From positions 806,001 through 870,000 of the forward strand of contig NW_019028980.1 in the NCBI RefSeq assembly GCF_002105155.1: a stretch of DNA of 64,000 nucleotides, given 5' to 3'. This document shows positions 46,102 to 57,473 of the stretch, piece after piece. A program made the translations under genes and the position numbers. The stretch's first letter is position 1. Every line of letters starts with the position of its first letter. Under the pieces are notes generated by a model. The model saw only the letters and a list, made by a program, of their open reading frames with translations. It did not search any database and had not been told where the DNA came from. This DNA is from Lobosporangium transversale (lineage: Eukaryota; Mortierellomycota; Mortierellomycetes; Mortierellales; Mortierellaceae).

Positions 46102-47958
46102 ATGTCGGCTATGCGCCATTTGCTCGACCTCTGCAAACGCAGAGGGTTTCTCTTCCAGTCTGCAGAAATTCACGGTGGACTTCGGGGTGCATATGACTAT
46201 GGCCCCCTCGGTGTCGAGCTAAAACGGAGCGTCTCACAGGAATGGTGGAATTCAATGGTTTATCAGCGATCTGATGTCGTCGGGATCGATACTGCCATCA
46301 TTACTCCTCCGGCGGTCCTCAAGACATCAGGACACGTCGATCAGTTCACAGACGAGATGGTTGATTCAAAGTTATCCAAGGAGCGGTTTCGTCCTGATAA
46401 GGCGCCACAGATCAAATTAGATGACCAGGGTAGGATCCCTATCACAGCACCTGACAAGAAGACAGCTAAATTGTGGGAACATGACATTAGGTCCCAGTTT
46501 GCAAAAGGCGCCATGGTTACTCGGAAGGACAAGGAAATCCTTCTAGAAGTAGAGCGCATGGAGAAGAATACAATCGTCCTCAAAAGGGATACAGCTGTTA
46601 CTACTGTTGCCTTCGATTCTAATTCACTACCATCACCTTCACCAGAGCAGGATACTTCACTCCAGATCCCCTATCATGGATATGTTGATCCCAACTCTAA
46701 TTCCCCTTTCCTTACTGAATCACGTCCATTTAACCTCATGTTCAAGACATATCTCGATCCTATCGACCCCATTGACAAGGTTATCACTACTACTCTTGAC
46801 GCCCAAAAAACTCCATCATCAGCGGATTTGTCGACTACCCGTCAACTCGTAGATAAAACCCTGTACCCTTCTCTGACCTATCTTCGCCCAGAAACGGCAC
46901 AGGGTGTCTTCATTAATTATATGACTGTTCAACGATCCCATCCACATCTCAAGATCCCTTTTGGGATTGCTCAGATCGGGAAATCCTTTAGGAACGAAAT
47001 CCGTTTGGAGCATGCTATTTTCAGGACACCTGAATTTGAACAGATGGAGCTAGAGTATTTTGTGGCTCCTTGGCAGGCTCAGGAGCAATTTACAGCCTGG
47101 AGGAAATTCAGGATGGATTGGTGGAGGACCTACGCACGTCACCATGACCGTATCCGGGAAAGAGCGCATTCACAAGATGAGCTGGCTCATTATTCAAGAG
47201 GATGCATTGATGTTGAGTATCGGTTCCCATGGGGTTGGGGAGAGGTCGAAGGTATTGCGAATCGAGGCGATTTTGATTTGAGTAAACATACAGAAGCTAC
47301 TGGTATTAAGCTACAATACACAGATGCTGTCCTGATGCAAGAAAGACAGGCACGTGAGAAGGCCACAGGGATCAAAGAGACAAGCGTAGAGATATTGGAG
47401 CGCGAGAGATTTACACCACATGTCGTCGAGTCGTCATGTGGATTGAATAGAGCTATGTTGGCATTGATGTTGGATGCAATGGAGGTTGTAGATGAGCACG
47501 GGCGAGCAGTGGTGCTGGGAAATGAGGATGAGGCCAACAGTGATAGCAACAATAATACAAAGAAGAGCATTGATCTCAACAATAGTAGTAAAGGGATCCG
47601 AACTATCATGAAACTGCATCCTCGTCTAGCACCCATCAAGGTAGCAGTAATGCCTTTGGTTTCCAATAACAAAGATCTGGTGGATATTTGTTCTGATATC
47701 AGTGGCCAGCTTCGCCAAGAGCTCCAGGTGAACGTAGCAATGGAGACCCAGAATACAACGATTGGCAAGCGATACTACCGTATGGATGAAATCGGAACCC
47801 CTTGGTGTATCACCGTGGATTTTGATACGCTCAATGACCAAACTGTGACCATCCGAGATCGTGATACGGGTGATCAGAGGCGTGTTTCAAAAAATGAAGT
47901 TCTGGAAATTGTACGAGATGGATTGAGACTATACCCTCGAAAGAAACCTCATCCATAA
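46102..47958 (+). CDS. Glycyl-tRNA synthetase, bacterial alpha2-type, intronless
   Basis: A 618-residue class II synthetase. Seen: LLDLCKRRGFLFQSAEIHGG and AYDYGPLGVELK (N-terminal catalytic part), YLRPETAQG (about residue 260), the motif 2 region IPFGIAQIGKSFRNEI with FRTPEFEQMELEYF (about 285-320), WGEVEGIANRGDFDL, and motif 3 GLNRAMLALMLDAM (about 447). The C-terminal anticodon-binding domain starts about 510 (LAPIKVAVMPLVSN). The sequence at these motifs matches bacterial-type GlyRS, not the usual eukaryotic form (which has AAQIGNSFRNEI and REFTMAEIEHF). No WHEP domain and no introns. It charges tRNA-Gly with glycine; compartment unknown. No clear targeting peptide. Possible horizontal origin. 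Confidence 0.92.
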   Translation: MSAMRHLLDLCKRRGFLFQSAEIHGGLRGAYDYGPLGVELKRSVSQEWWNSMVYQRSDVVGIDTAIITPPAVLKTSGHVDQFTDEMVDSKLSKERFRPDKAPQIKLDDQGRIPITAPDKKTAKLWEHDIRSQFAKGAMVTRKDKEILLEVERMEKNTIVLKRDTAVTTVAFDSNSLPSPSPEQDTSLQIPYHGYVDPNSNSPFLTESRPFNLMFKTYLDPIDPIDKVITTTLDAQKTPSSADLSTTRQLVDKTLYPSLTYLRPETAQGVFINYMTVQRSHPHLKIPFGIAQIGKSFRNEIRLEHAIFRTPEFEQMELEYFVAPWQAQEQFTAWRKFRMDWWRTYARHHDRIRERAHSQDELAHYSRGCIDVEYRFPWGWGEVEGIANRGDFDLSKHTEATGIKLQYTDAVLMQERQAREKATGIKETSVEILERERFTPHVVESSCGLNRAMLALMLDAMEVVDEHGRAVVLGNEDEANSDSNNNTKKSIDLNNSSKGIRTIMKLHPRLAPIKVAVMPLVSNNKDLVDICSDISGQLRQELQVNVAMETQNTTIGKRYYRMDEIGTPWCITVDFDTLNDQTVTIRDRDTGDQRRVSKNEVLEIVRDGLRLYPRKKPHP

Positions 47959-48517
47959 TCGGCCTTCTCGACGCCATAATGAATGTATTAAAACATAAAA
48001 TAAATAAATAAATAGATAAAAAAAAAGGCTAACGTATACATTCAGATCCAACTTTATAATATCTAAATGCACAGCTCCCCTAATGTGAGATAGAATTAAA
48101 GTTTGAGTAGCCATGGCATTGTTTTATACAAACAGTGCAAGAGCAATTGACATAGGCTCTCCCCAAGGGAAGCCCCATTCATGTTAATATCTCGAATAGA
48201 AAAGTCGAACAGTTTACCAGACGAATCGACATAATTGAGGTATGTGAAACAAATAACAAGATGCTTTTAATGGAGATAATATATCAATGGACCATGAGGA
48301 CGTTAATGAAGGAAGGCTGACTAGATTTAGTATACAAGAATATGAATGAACTATAAAAAAAAAAAAAAAAAAAAAAAATGAAAACTGAAAAGGCATGAGA
48401 TGTGCGCGTCCTTCTAATCCTATAAACAACAATGCAAGAAAAAGGGGGAGGGAAATATGATGCATAAACTAACAAAGAAGCAGGACCATCTTGTTGATAG
48501 TTAATCGGCGACAACAC
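47959..48517. other. Convergent 3' spacer between GlyRS and carrier genes
   Basis: AT-rich; contains AAATAAATAAATA near 47997 and an A run of about 24 near 48355. No gene seen. Confidence 0.5.
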
Positions 48518-49451
48518 TTATCCAAAGCGATGCATGATAGCCTCGTAACAGAAGAACATGATTGCTGCATTAGGGACAACACGCATCATGTGCGCAGTAA
48601 GACCGCCATATAAGGCTGCAACGCCTTCCTCTTTGAGTACCAGCTGGAATGTCTGTTTCAGTCCAGTGTATTTGGGTGGCTCATTTCCCACCGGAACCTG
48701 CCGCAGTCGTGTACGGAGAACTTCGTGTGGGTATGTCATAGCCGAAGCAACAAACTTTGCTGCTCCAGCAGCGCCCAAATAGTCGATCCATTCTTCAATA
48801 TCCTTGCCACCAATGACAAATCTTGTACCAGTAGTGCTGCTTAAGCTAGTGACTTTGCGTCTTTCTGCCAGAGTCTTCTTCAGCTGCTCATAGATCATCC
48901 ACTGGATCGTTCCTTCGGCGACACCCAGGTATGATGCGCTCAACCCACGGTACATACCACGGATACCTTCGTTCTTGAGAATTTGGTAGATACAATCCAC
49001 GCTGTTTTTGTATTGCCGTACTCCCTCGACCTGAAGTTGCATCCTAGTTTTGACAAGCCAAATGGGATTGGTGGCAGTTGCTGTAATGATACCAGCTGAG
49101 ATCGCTGATGAGAGGTGAACAAATGTCGTCTCCTTGCCGTTGTTCAAATCAGTGTAGAACTTTTTGCCGTTACCATACGCCGCAAAGTTGATAGCCCTAT
49201 AGAAAAATATAGCAGGAGGAGGAGATATTAGTCTTTAGGACACCAATCATACGAGCATCAAGCTAAATGAAGTTAGTAGTAGCTACCTTGCTGGGATAAC
49301 TCCGACGAGATTGGGTCCTAACCCCTTGTAGAGCGCACGGGGACCCTCTTTGGAATAGATATGTCTATTTTAACATATAATTCATCAAACATAAAATTAG
49401 ACTCTCGCGATCAACAAATCTCTAGATCCTGATGTCATCAAGGCCCCACAC

Positions 49452-49483
<32 letters not shown>

Positions 49484-49925
49484 ACCCAAGCAAAAGACAA
49501 GTATCTTTGATATGTCCAAGGACAGAATAAACTCCCGACCTGGCTACTGTCGTAGAGGACATGCTCTTTGATGACTGGTATAAGGAGGACTAAGGGATAA
49601 AGGAAGAAAAGGAATCAGTGATCGCTATAACTTCTCTGTATCCGTGCATATCAAAACAAATGGTAATTGCGTAATAATAAAGGGAAGCTGGTCTGTGGAT
49701 CTTTTGGACGTAATGAGAGAGACCGCATTATGACGTCTTCCTTTTTTTGCTTTTGTTAACCATACCTGGAGTCTAGTCTTGACCACATCGAGAGGCGAGG
49801 TTACTAGCGCTCCAGCCATGCCGCCCGTTCTAAAATAGAAAGTTAAAAAGAAAATACAGAAAGTCAGCTCTGTTTTCTTCGAGGTGGTGGTGGTGGTTCT
49901 TTTCTTTTCTTTTCTTTTGTCTTCT

Positions 49926-49964
<39 letters not shown>

Positions 49965-50309
49965 GCTTCCTGCGTATACACGAAAAAAAAAAAAATATAT
50001 ATATATATATCCGTGGTTTTTGATGATCCACACTTACCCTCCGGCCAAAAAGTGGACCCATGAGAACTGAGCACCAGCGATTTTCTTTTGAGCTGATGTG
50101 GCAGTAGCAACGGGAGTTGAGACCAAGGTTGGCTCAGGCACCTTGGTGTTGTTGTTATCATTTTCTGAAGAGCTGTTGTTGTTACGACCGAAAGGGTTCT
50201 TTTGCTGTAACTGTTGACTGATGGTGTTAGTGGTTGCAGAGGTAGAGGGGAGCATAGCAGGAAGAAGAGAGTTAGTCCTGGAAGCAGCAGCAGCAGTCGA
50301 GGCACTCAT
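48518..50309 (-). CDS. Mitochondrial pyrimidine-nucleotide carrier (RIM2/SLC25A33-36-like)
   Basis: Five exons: 50309-50038, 49829-49766, 49589-49486, 49364-49287 and 49196-48518, giving 399 codons (398 residues). Three mitochondrial carrier repeats are visible by their signatures: SPLDVVKTRLQ, NPIWLVKTRMQLQ and YPHEVLRTRLRQV. GLGPNLVGVIPARAINFAAY and GGLTAHMMRVVPNAAIMF match RIM2-type carriers. The first 80 residues are Ser/Thr/Asn/Gln-rich and poorly conserved. RIM2 and its animal homologues exchange pyrimidine nucleotides across the mitochondrial inner membrane. The start (MSASTAAAAS) is preferred to the upstream ATG at 50336. The 3' end of exon 3 is the least certain junction. Introns 1 and 3 hold homopolymer tracts of 25 or more bases. 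Confidence 0.85.
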
Positions 50310-50551
50310 TGTTGTGTTATAATAGAAAAGTACCAAAGAGGAGAAGAGAGAAAGAAAAAAAAAAAAAAAAAAAAAATAGTTGGAGCCGTGAGAGAAGAAT
50401 GGGCTTTTTCAGGAGATCTGCTTCCTACAAAGTAGTACATGATATCTAGTGACTGTGCCTAGTGTTGTTTACAAGATTAGCACAAGTGACTGTTCATCCT
50501 ATTTCCTCTTTTGGGACACACCTCCGAAATGTCCATGTGGCGTAACTTAAC

Positions 50552-51321
50552 CCAGAGATCTGAGCCTGAAGAGAAAGGGCGTGATGTTTTGGTTTCCAGC
50601 ACGTGCTGGAAGAAAACGAGCACAAACCTATTGCCCATACAGCACAAGCTGATTGCCCATACAGCACAAGCTGATTGCCCATACAGCACAAGCTGATTGC
50701 CCATACAGCACAAGCTGATTGCCCAAACAGCGCGAACCTGTTCTGAAACAGCATGAACCTGTTGTGAAACAGCATGAACCTGTTCTGAAACAGCACAAAC
50801 CTTTTCTAAAACAGCGCGAACCTGTTCTGAAAACAGCACAAACCTATTGCACAAACAGCGCCAACCTGAAGAAAAAGCATACAGGCTTAAAAAAATCCAC
50901 AATCATTTGCATGCATAACAGGCTTCTTCTCTTTTCGCACTACCATTACCATTGCCATTACCATTACCATTGCCATTACCATTACCATTGCCATTGTCAT
51001 TCTCATTCTCATTCAATTCTCAGAGAACCTTCTGCATCATCCCTATAAACACGCTTAATACCACGAACAGTTGACAGATTAACTTTATTTGTCTGATCTT
51101 GTCTCACAAAGCGGCCATGTACTTTAATAATTCAGTAAATGCTCGGCATCTCTGCCTCTGCTTTCTCTTTATTACTAATGTTGACTATATATAGTCAAAG
51201 CCAACTTCTACTTCCATAGCTAGGCTTCTATATCTCTATATCTCAAAGATCTTAAAGACCAATAATCATCGTCTGTGACGCCAAGTAACACTGATACGAT
51301 TGTACTAGATTCTTCTCTTGC
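50552..51321 (+). repeat. Minisatellite-bearing dispersed repeat, copy 1 (770 bp)
   Basis: Begins CCAGAGATCTGAGCCTGAAG and ends GATTCTTCTCTTGC. Parts in order: a perfect palindrome CCAGCACGTGCTGG (50596-50609); four 22-base units of the type GCCCATACAGCACAAGCTGA; shorter AACCTGTTCTGAAACAGC units; a CCATTA hexamer array (50940-51010); and a TTGACTATATATAGTCAA palindrome (51180-51197). Copies at 55417-56143 (inverse) and 63095-63821 are 727 bp: they lack one 22-base and one 21-base unit. Flanks differ from the other copies at both ends, so this defines a discrete mobile or recombining core. Confidence 0.85.
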
Positions 51322-51999
51322 CACTCTTTTTGGGCTTAGTAAAAGAAGTCTTGCCCTGGCTTAGCAATGCTGAAGTCCCTATCCCTCAGGCGCCATGGTT
51401 GTCACTCCGTGGAATATATACTTTATTCTTGAGGCAGATGTTAAGTGTAAGTCATTAAAAATGGTATGAGAAAAAGCTTTTTATCATTTATTTCTTCAAC
51501 CGGCATGGCGATACAGCATATTCTCATCGGGATATCAAAGTAAAATTTAAACATAATGCCATGTTAAAGTTGCTCTCTGGCCTATCCAATGTCCTATTAG
51601 TTGACTTGTCTTCTCTCAAGAACGCTCTCATAAAGAAAGGGGTGAAACGCGCCCGACATCTGCTTGATCAATACATTCTTTGAAATTGATGAGTGGTTTG
51701 TAAATCCTCTAGATATTAGCTTCGAGAATTAATAGATGAAGAATTACCACATTACGATGAGTAATCAGAAAAAAAGCTGCAAAGTCAAAGGAAGATGTCC
51801 TTATGTCATCACAACGGCCTGGGCCTCCGTCTGAGCATTAAAATATAGCGAGTTTCATTGATGGAGTCCAAAATATAGACGCATCTTTCAGAATAAAGCT
51901 AAAACTTAATATTGCCAATCACTTTATACTACTTTCACAAGTAGTGGACAAAATACAACACTGTTGACGCGCAGTGTAGATAAAAACGCTTAATTTATT
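51322..51999. other. Spacer between repeat copy 1 and the hAT relic
   Basis: No coding evidence. It is probably the 3' non-coding part of the hAT element, but no terminal inverted repeat was recognised. Confidence 0.4.
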
Positions 52000-54165
52000 T
52001 CATTGTAAGTCTAACAAAGTCCGAATCTTCTCAAAGCTGTGACTAAAAATGATGTTGCGCACATTTCGATCACTGAGGTTGGTCCTAAGTGGAGAGAGGA
52101 CTAGCCCTGCCTTACTGAACAAACGCTCAGACTCAGTTGATGTGGACTGGATACAGAGGTACGAGCGCGCGAAGTGGGCAAGTTCCTCAACTGAGATATT
52201 TTCATCGATGCCATATGGCCTCCAATAGTCCTGAGGCTTATCTTTAAAGCGATCGTGATTGTAGTCCGGCAAGCGTACCGATGAAGCGTAGAGCTCTACC
52301 GCAAAATTCGAAGAGAAGTAGAGTATCTGATAATCACTCGTTTGCAATGGATTTTTTGTCACTGTATTATTCTCTTTGAATATCTTAAAGGCTTCGCTGC
52401 AGAGTTTTTTTGCTTTTATAAACAGACTTTCCCCACTAGCATGCATCGTATCCTTTAAGATATCGAGTGCTGCGCAAGCAGGGTTCAGGAATATAGAAAT
52501 GAGCACGGTATCTGGAATGTCCTGGAGAGGCCACGATTTTTTGATCTGTTCGTCCAGGCTTTGCCATAACTCTCTCGTCTCTTCCGTTCGGAATGTTGTA
52601 AGCGCCGGGAGCATGGTGTAGACCCTCAAATAGATTTGCGAAATGGTCGGGTTATCATGTGCGCCTGCCCAGTGTGTAAGCTTGGCAGCCGGCTCCAAGA
52701 GCGTGATAATCTCCTGCAGGGTCTCGATCTCTCCCTCGACAAGGAGGTGCCGCCCGAGCTCCGCAGCCTTGAGCTTTTCGTCTTTGGATCCTGCCCTCAT
52801 TAATTGATAGACCGCTGTAATTGCTTCTGAAACTTCAAGCACCCTTGCTGCCATGTTGAATTTTGAGTTCCATCGCGTGACATTCGTTGTAAGCAGTTGA
52901 CCAATGTTTTTGCTACGCTGATTGTTAAGCAGATCCATAGCAAGACTGGAGCTTCTGAAGAAGGTTGAGATCTTTTGGCATTTTTCCATCACCGCCTTAG
53001 CTCCAGAACTTCGTTCCAATGCCTTATTGATACACAGCTGTATTACATGGGAAAAACAGGGAAGCCAGGTAATACTCTTCTTTAGATTATAAAGCTGTAT
53101 GGCTCTTTTTATGTTCGACCCTTGATCCGTTGTTGCACAGATCAAATGCCCTTCCAAATTCCATCTTGCGACTACACGTTCTATAGAACAAATTCCAGGA
53201 TTAAAAGTGTTATTTACATAGGTCTCAAACAGGCAGTAAACCGACAGAGCTAAAGCTATGATATTCTTACCAAGCTTTTCCAATAGGACTTCTGCCGATT
53301 GAGGGCCTTGGACTCGTTCCATGCCAATCACAACTGAAGCCGGCTGAAAGTCATGTGTTAGAAAGTGAAATGTTACTCCAAAGAACTTCCTTTGATCACC
53401 GCTTGTCCAACTATCCGCTGTGATTGCGCCTTGAATTTTACGATCAGTGATGTATCTCGATTTGCCTCCACATATGCATTACACTTAAATCCATGTTTGA
53501 TTGGATAGCGTCTGTGCTTGGAATTACGTATAATGCATTAAGTTGCAAACATATTGCCTTGAAAGAATCCGAGCCAATTATTTTGAAGGTCGCTCCGTTG
53601 TCGGCGATAAGCCTTAAAAGTAATTTCTCGAAGAACTGTTGTTCATACGGAAGTGGCCTCTTCATAGTCGTAAGAACAAATCCCTCTCTAGCCACTTCGA
53701 AGTTCCCCTGTGGTCTAGGGGGCTCATCATCATCATCATCTTGATCTTTCGACGACTTGACATTCTGGACCATGCCTTGATAGAGGCGAAATTCCTGCAC
53801 AGCTTCATATATTGTGGAGTGGTTTTTGAGGAGATGGTTTTTTCGTGATCTGCCGCCCCTAACTTCTTGTACTTTATGCCACACTTTACCCCGAGACTGT
53901 TCTTAACCTGGCATTCGAAGAAGCCAGATGCATCTGTATTATAGAAATGTCCAAGGATACTAGACTTGCGTATGGACTTATGTATTGGGACTTGTGCCAA
54001 AGGCTTTTGTGAGGCGGGCGCGTCGTCGCACCGTTCGGGCGAAGGTAAAACGCCAAGTTCAAGCGATTCATATAGCGTGTACCATGTCTCCGATGCTCCA
54101 TGACTGGTACGTAGGTTAGGTCGACGCTGCTCCAAAGCTTCAGCTTCAGCTGCAAGCAGGGTTGC
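52000..54165 (-). pseudogene. Decayed hAT-family transposase
   Basis: The coding sequence runs on the minus strand through three frames. 54165-about 53885 ends in the first half of a BED-type zinc finger (FECQVKNSLGVKC). About 53884-53455 continues with its HLLKNH and the following helix. The last piece, from about 53450 to 52000, starts ITADSWTSGDQRKFFGVTFH, a hAT RNase H-fold hallmark, and ends with the hAT dimerisation block (FARSYLCIQSTSTESERLFS, SPLRTNLS). Two frameshifts, near 53885 and 53455, inactivate it. hAT transposases cut and paste DNA and make 8-base target duplications; MITE family A has such a footprint, though a link is only speculative. A stop at 54166 separates it from the upstream Ser/Pro-rich frame. 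Confidence 0.82.
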
Positions 54166-54168
54166 TTA

Positions 54169-55171
54169 TGGGTTGTCAAAAGATAAAGGATAGGCTAAAT
54201 CTCGTGAGATCTGAGGAAGTCCACGAAAAGAGGAGGACGATGAAGATGCCCGAGAGGTCTGGTGCAGGGAGATGGGCGACTTGGGCTGAACGCCATGCAT
54301 ATCTCTATGCCGTCCAGAGTACGATGAAGTAACTGAGGAGATAAGACCTAGGCTGTGGACTGCGATAATAATGAAAGCTCTCGGCCCTTTGTAGCGGTGG
54401 TAGTGGGGATTGTCGCGGAGCGCATAATGTGGATGTAGAGGGTGAGCCAAGAACATGGGATGCTGAGATTGAACGTAGGAATGACCTAGGTCTGGCAGGT
54501 TGAATAGGCAGTCCCTGATTTGTTGGAGGAGAAGGAGTCTTAGGATATCCTCGTTTGGCTTGGGCAGACCTGATGCTACTGGCGGCGACGCTGGCTTCGC
54601 TTCTTGAAGTCACTTGGGGCAACTGGCGTGTTTGCACTTCCTCGAACATAGACCTTGAACGCCCTTCGCGCGTCTTCACGCCCAAGACATTGTATTCTCC
54701 GCCAGAATGGTCAATATCGTTGCTTTGGTAAACATCAACTTGCTCTTGTTCGTGTCTGTCCTGACCACGACGCCATATATCACACTTCGCCTGCGCTTGC
54801 CGCTGGGCGCGTCGGTCGATGAGGCTCTCTGACTACAGAAGCATTGACGCGTACGGAAGAAGTCAGTAAAAAGGCTCGAAGCAAGGGATATCAAGTATTA
54901 ACTAGCAACTAAGAGTCAAAGGTATAGACTTACAGGCGATCGCCTTCCAGAAAACCCGCTGTAATCATCGTCAGTCTCGAATTCGCACCTATTCTCGTTG
55001 AAAGTAGGGTCTTCGTCTAGATTTTCTGACTTCCTGGTTGAATGAGTGATATTCATCAAAGTCGTCGTTATTTTCTTCGCCATACTCTTCGTCATACTCT
55101 TCGTCATACTCTTCGCCATACTCTTCGCCATGCTCTTTGTCAAACAAGAAATTCTCACTCTTATCATTCAT
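54169..55171 (-). pseudogene. Acidic, Ser/Pro-rich upstream coding relic, possibly the 5' part of the hAT gene
   Basis: ATG at 55171 begins MNDKSENFLFDKEHGEEYGE, made of 12-base GAAGAGTATGAC-type tandem units. The frame then shifts (near 55010) to NENRCEFETDDDYSGFSGRR, ending at a good donor (CCT|GTAAGT, 54934). After the acceptor CTGTAG (54836) the next exon is open: SESLIDRRAQRQAQAKCDIW, then Ser/Pro-rich sequence. Another shift near 54340 leads to HRDMHGVQPKSPISLHQTSR and a stop at 54166. It is either a disordered N-terminal part of the transposase gene or a separate host gene fragment. Family unknown. Confidence 0.4.
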
Positions 55172-55236
55172 CGTTGAATAAAAAAAAGGAATTGCGTTTC
55201 AAGGTCAGGCAGACTGATTCAGGAAGAGGAATGGAA

Positions 55237-56340
55237 AGTGGGAGCATGAGAACAGAAAAAACTTTATTAAACAAAACAGGAATATGGACAAAAAAAGTTT
55301 TATCGTATATCGAGGGTTCTCTCCTCCACGAGGGGAACAAACTGTTTTATGTGGATTGAGTAAATGGGCTCAACATATTTAAAGATTGTTCCCTTTGTCT
55401 CTTTGCGAAGGCTGTTGCAAGAGAAGAATCTAGTACAATTGTATCAGTGTTACTTGGCGTCACAGACGATGATTATTGGTCTTTAAGATCTTTGAGATAT
55501 AGAGATATAGAAGCCTAGCTATGGAAGTAGAAGTTGGCTTTGACTATATATAGTCAACATTAGTAATAAAGAGAAAGCAGAGGCAGAGATGCCGAGCATT
55601 TACTGAATTATTAAAGTACATGGCCGCTTTGTGAGACAAGATCAGACAAATAAAGTTAATCTGTCAACTGTTCGTGGTATTAAGCGTGTTTATAGGGATG
55701 ATGCAGAAGGTTCTCTGAGAATTGAATGAGAATGAGAATGACAATGGCAATGGTAATGGTAATGGCAATGGTAATGGTAATGGCAATGGTAATGGTAGTG
55801 CGAAAAGAGAAGAAGCCTGTTATGCATGCAAATGATTGTGGATTTTTTTAAGCCTGTATGCTTTTTCTTCAGGTTAGCGCTGTTTGTGCAATAGGTTTGT
55901 GCTGTTTTCAGAACAGGTTCGCGCTGTTTTAGAAAAGGTTTGTGCTGTTTCAGAACAGGTTCATGCTGTTTCAGAACAGGTTCGCGCTGTTTGGGCAATC
56001 AGCTTGTGCTGTATGGGCAATCAGCTTGTGCTGTATGGGCAATCAGCTTGTGCTGTATGGGCAATAGGTTTGTGCTCGTTTTCTTCCAGCACGTGCTGGA
56101 AACCAAAACATCACGCCCTTTCTCTTCAGGCTCAGATCTCTGGATTCAGGATCAACTTTATAGTGCTTTGCGGCTTGAACAACAACAATATTATTAAGTC
56201 CATTCTCAATACGCGCGTCTTCAAAGACTAGAGTTAACGTACAAATGTCCAGCTTTTTCTTTATTATATGCTCTCAAGCAATGAACTAGACTTTATAATA
56301 TAAATGCAACACTTACCTCGAATTCAAATTCATAGCCAGC
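55237..56340. repeat. Left arm of a 1.1-kb inverted repeat (contains repeat copy 2, inverse)
   Basis: 1104 bases that match in inverse orientation 62898-64000 (1103 bases to the window end), with only scattered differences seen (one 1-base indel near 55385 and a C/T change near the inner edge). It embeds the 727-bp core (55417-56143) plus about 180 bases on the outer side and about 200 on the inner side. The inner edge reads, on the minus strand, GCTATGAATTTGAATTCGAG followed by the donor-like GTAAGTG. Confidence 0.9.
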
Positions 56341-56360
56341 GACTCTTTTCTTCATGCTTG

Positions 56361-56800
56361 AACCTCGGCGGTCCTCCTGCATATGCGGTATTGATGTGAG
56401 TTTTTATGACACACTGTCCCGCATGTTTTAAATATCTAGGTGTTGCCTTAACACTCTGATCGTTGTTGATAACGAGCTCCTAAGCTTTAAGCTTGACGTG
56501 TATGTCGCCTGGGACCATGGAACGGAGGAATGTGACATTGTCACTTTTCTCCGAGGTTTGATCGGTTTCTCTTCAAGCATGATCCAGTAAATATTATCAA
56601 TCATCTCCTTGGATGATGCTTGCTTGATCGGATGCTCCTCTGATGTGACCTGGAATGGCTTGTCGGGTCCCAACACAAAACTTATGGGTGGAAAGATAGG
56701 AATAGACAATAGAAACAACTTGCCACTTGCTTGAGAAAATTCCGATGATGCAGCTGCGGCAATTCGCTTGGTGTGCTCACTTCTCCTTGCTCAGGTTCTC
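56361..56800 (-). pseudogene. CRN pseudogene, C-terminal fragment
   Basis: The minus strand encodes QASGKLFLLS, then SFVLGPDKPFQVTSEEHPIK and EMIDNIYWIMLEE, which correspond to TQAADKLFVP, DFALGPNKLFQVT and KEIIDCITG in the intact CRN gene at 59594-62039. Frameshifts then follow, and a piece INTAYAGGP matches its DTEAAYSGGS end. The upstream three quarters of a CRN gene are missing. It abuts the left inverted-repeat arm within about 20 bases. Confidence 0.75.
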
Positions 56801-57473
56801 TAAATAGTGATATTTTAGTTTATCTATTAGTGCCACATTATAAAATTGTGTCTGTGCCATTGTCATAAACAATGGCGAGTAAAAAGAAGTAAAAGAAACG
56901 ATCGCTACTTTTTCCTTGGTCCCTTATCCCTGCTTGGCCTACTGGGCTTGTCGTCCTCCGCTTGAGTCGACTCACTTTTTCCTTTATTTGATCCGCTGTT
57001 CAACAAGCTAATATTGAATACGTCGTTTCTATTCGTTTGTCTTTGATGACAGGGGCTTCTTTGACTTTAGCTACTGAATAACCACCCTGTTCGTGATAAG
57101 GCAATATGATAAGCCAACGTGATAAGTAAGGCCTAAACAACAGCAACAAGGATATGTCATTCGAGCAAAAGCCGAGAGAAGACGGTGATGAGAGGTGTTC
57201 TTTGATGCAATTATGGCAAGTTGTATTATGGGCATCCTTAATTCTTGACCTTATCGCCGATTTTTGACTGTACGGAAACAGGATAATATTTACCCTCCGA
57301 TTCTAATACAAAGACGATATCTGGTCCAGACAGGTTCTCTTTTGGAAACAAAAAAAAAAAAGCGAGATTAACTTGGATTCATGTATTGAGTCTTTGTTAC
57401 AGTGAGTATCCAAGAATTCGTTCATTGTTATAATTCTGGAAGATTGAAATTAAACAAAGCGGGACTGAAATAC

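Noticed and set aside
49625..50305. 226-residue minus-strand frame with Lys/Thr low-complexity part
   Set aside because: It reads through intron 1 of the mitochondrial carrier gene, including A/T runs; the spliced model explains the same DNA better.
50719..51048. 109-residue open frame across the minisatellite (VLKQHEPVLKQ... and HYHYHCHY repeats), and its opposite-strand frame
   Set aside because: Open on both strands because 21-22-base and 6-base tandem units lack stops by chance. The same frames recur in the other two copies with no sign of coding selection.
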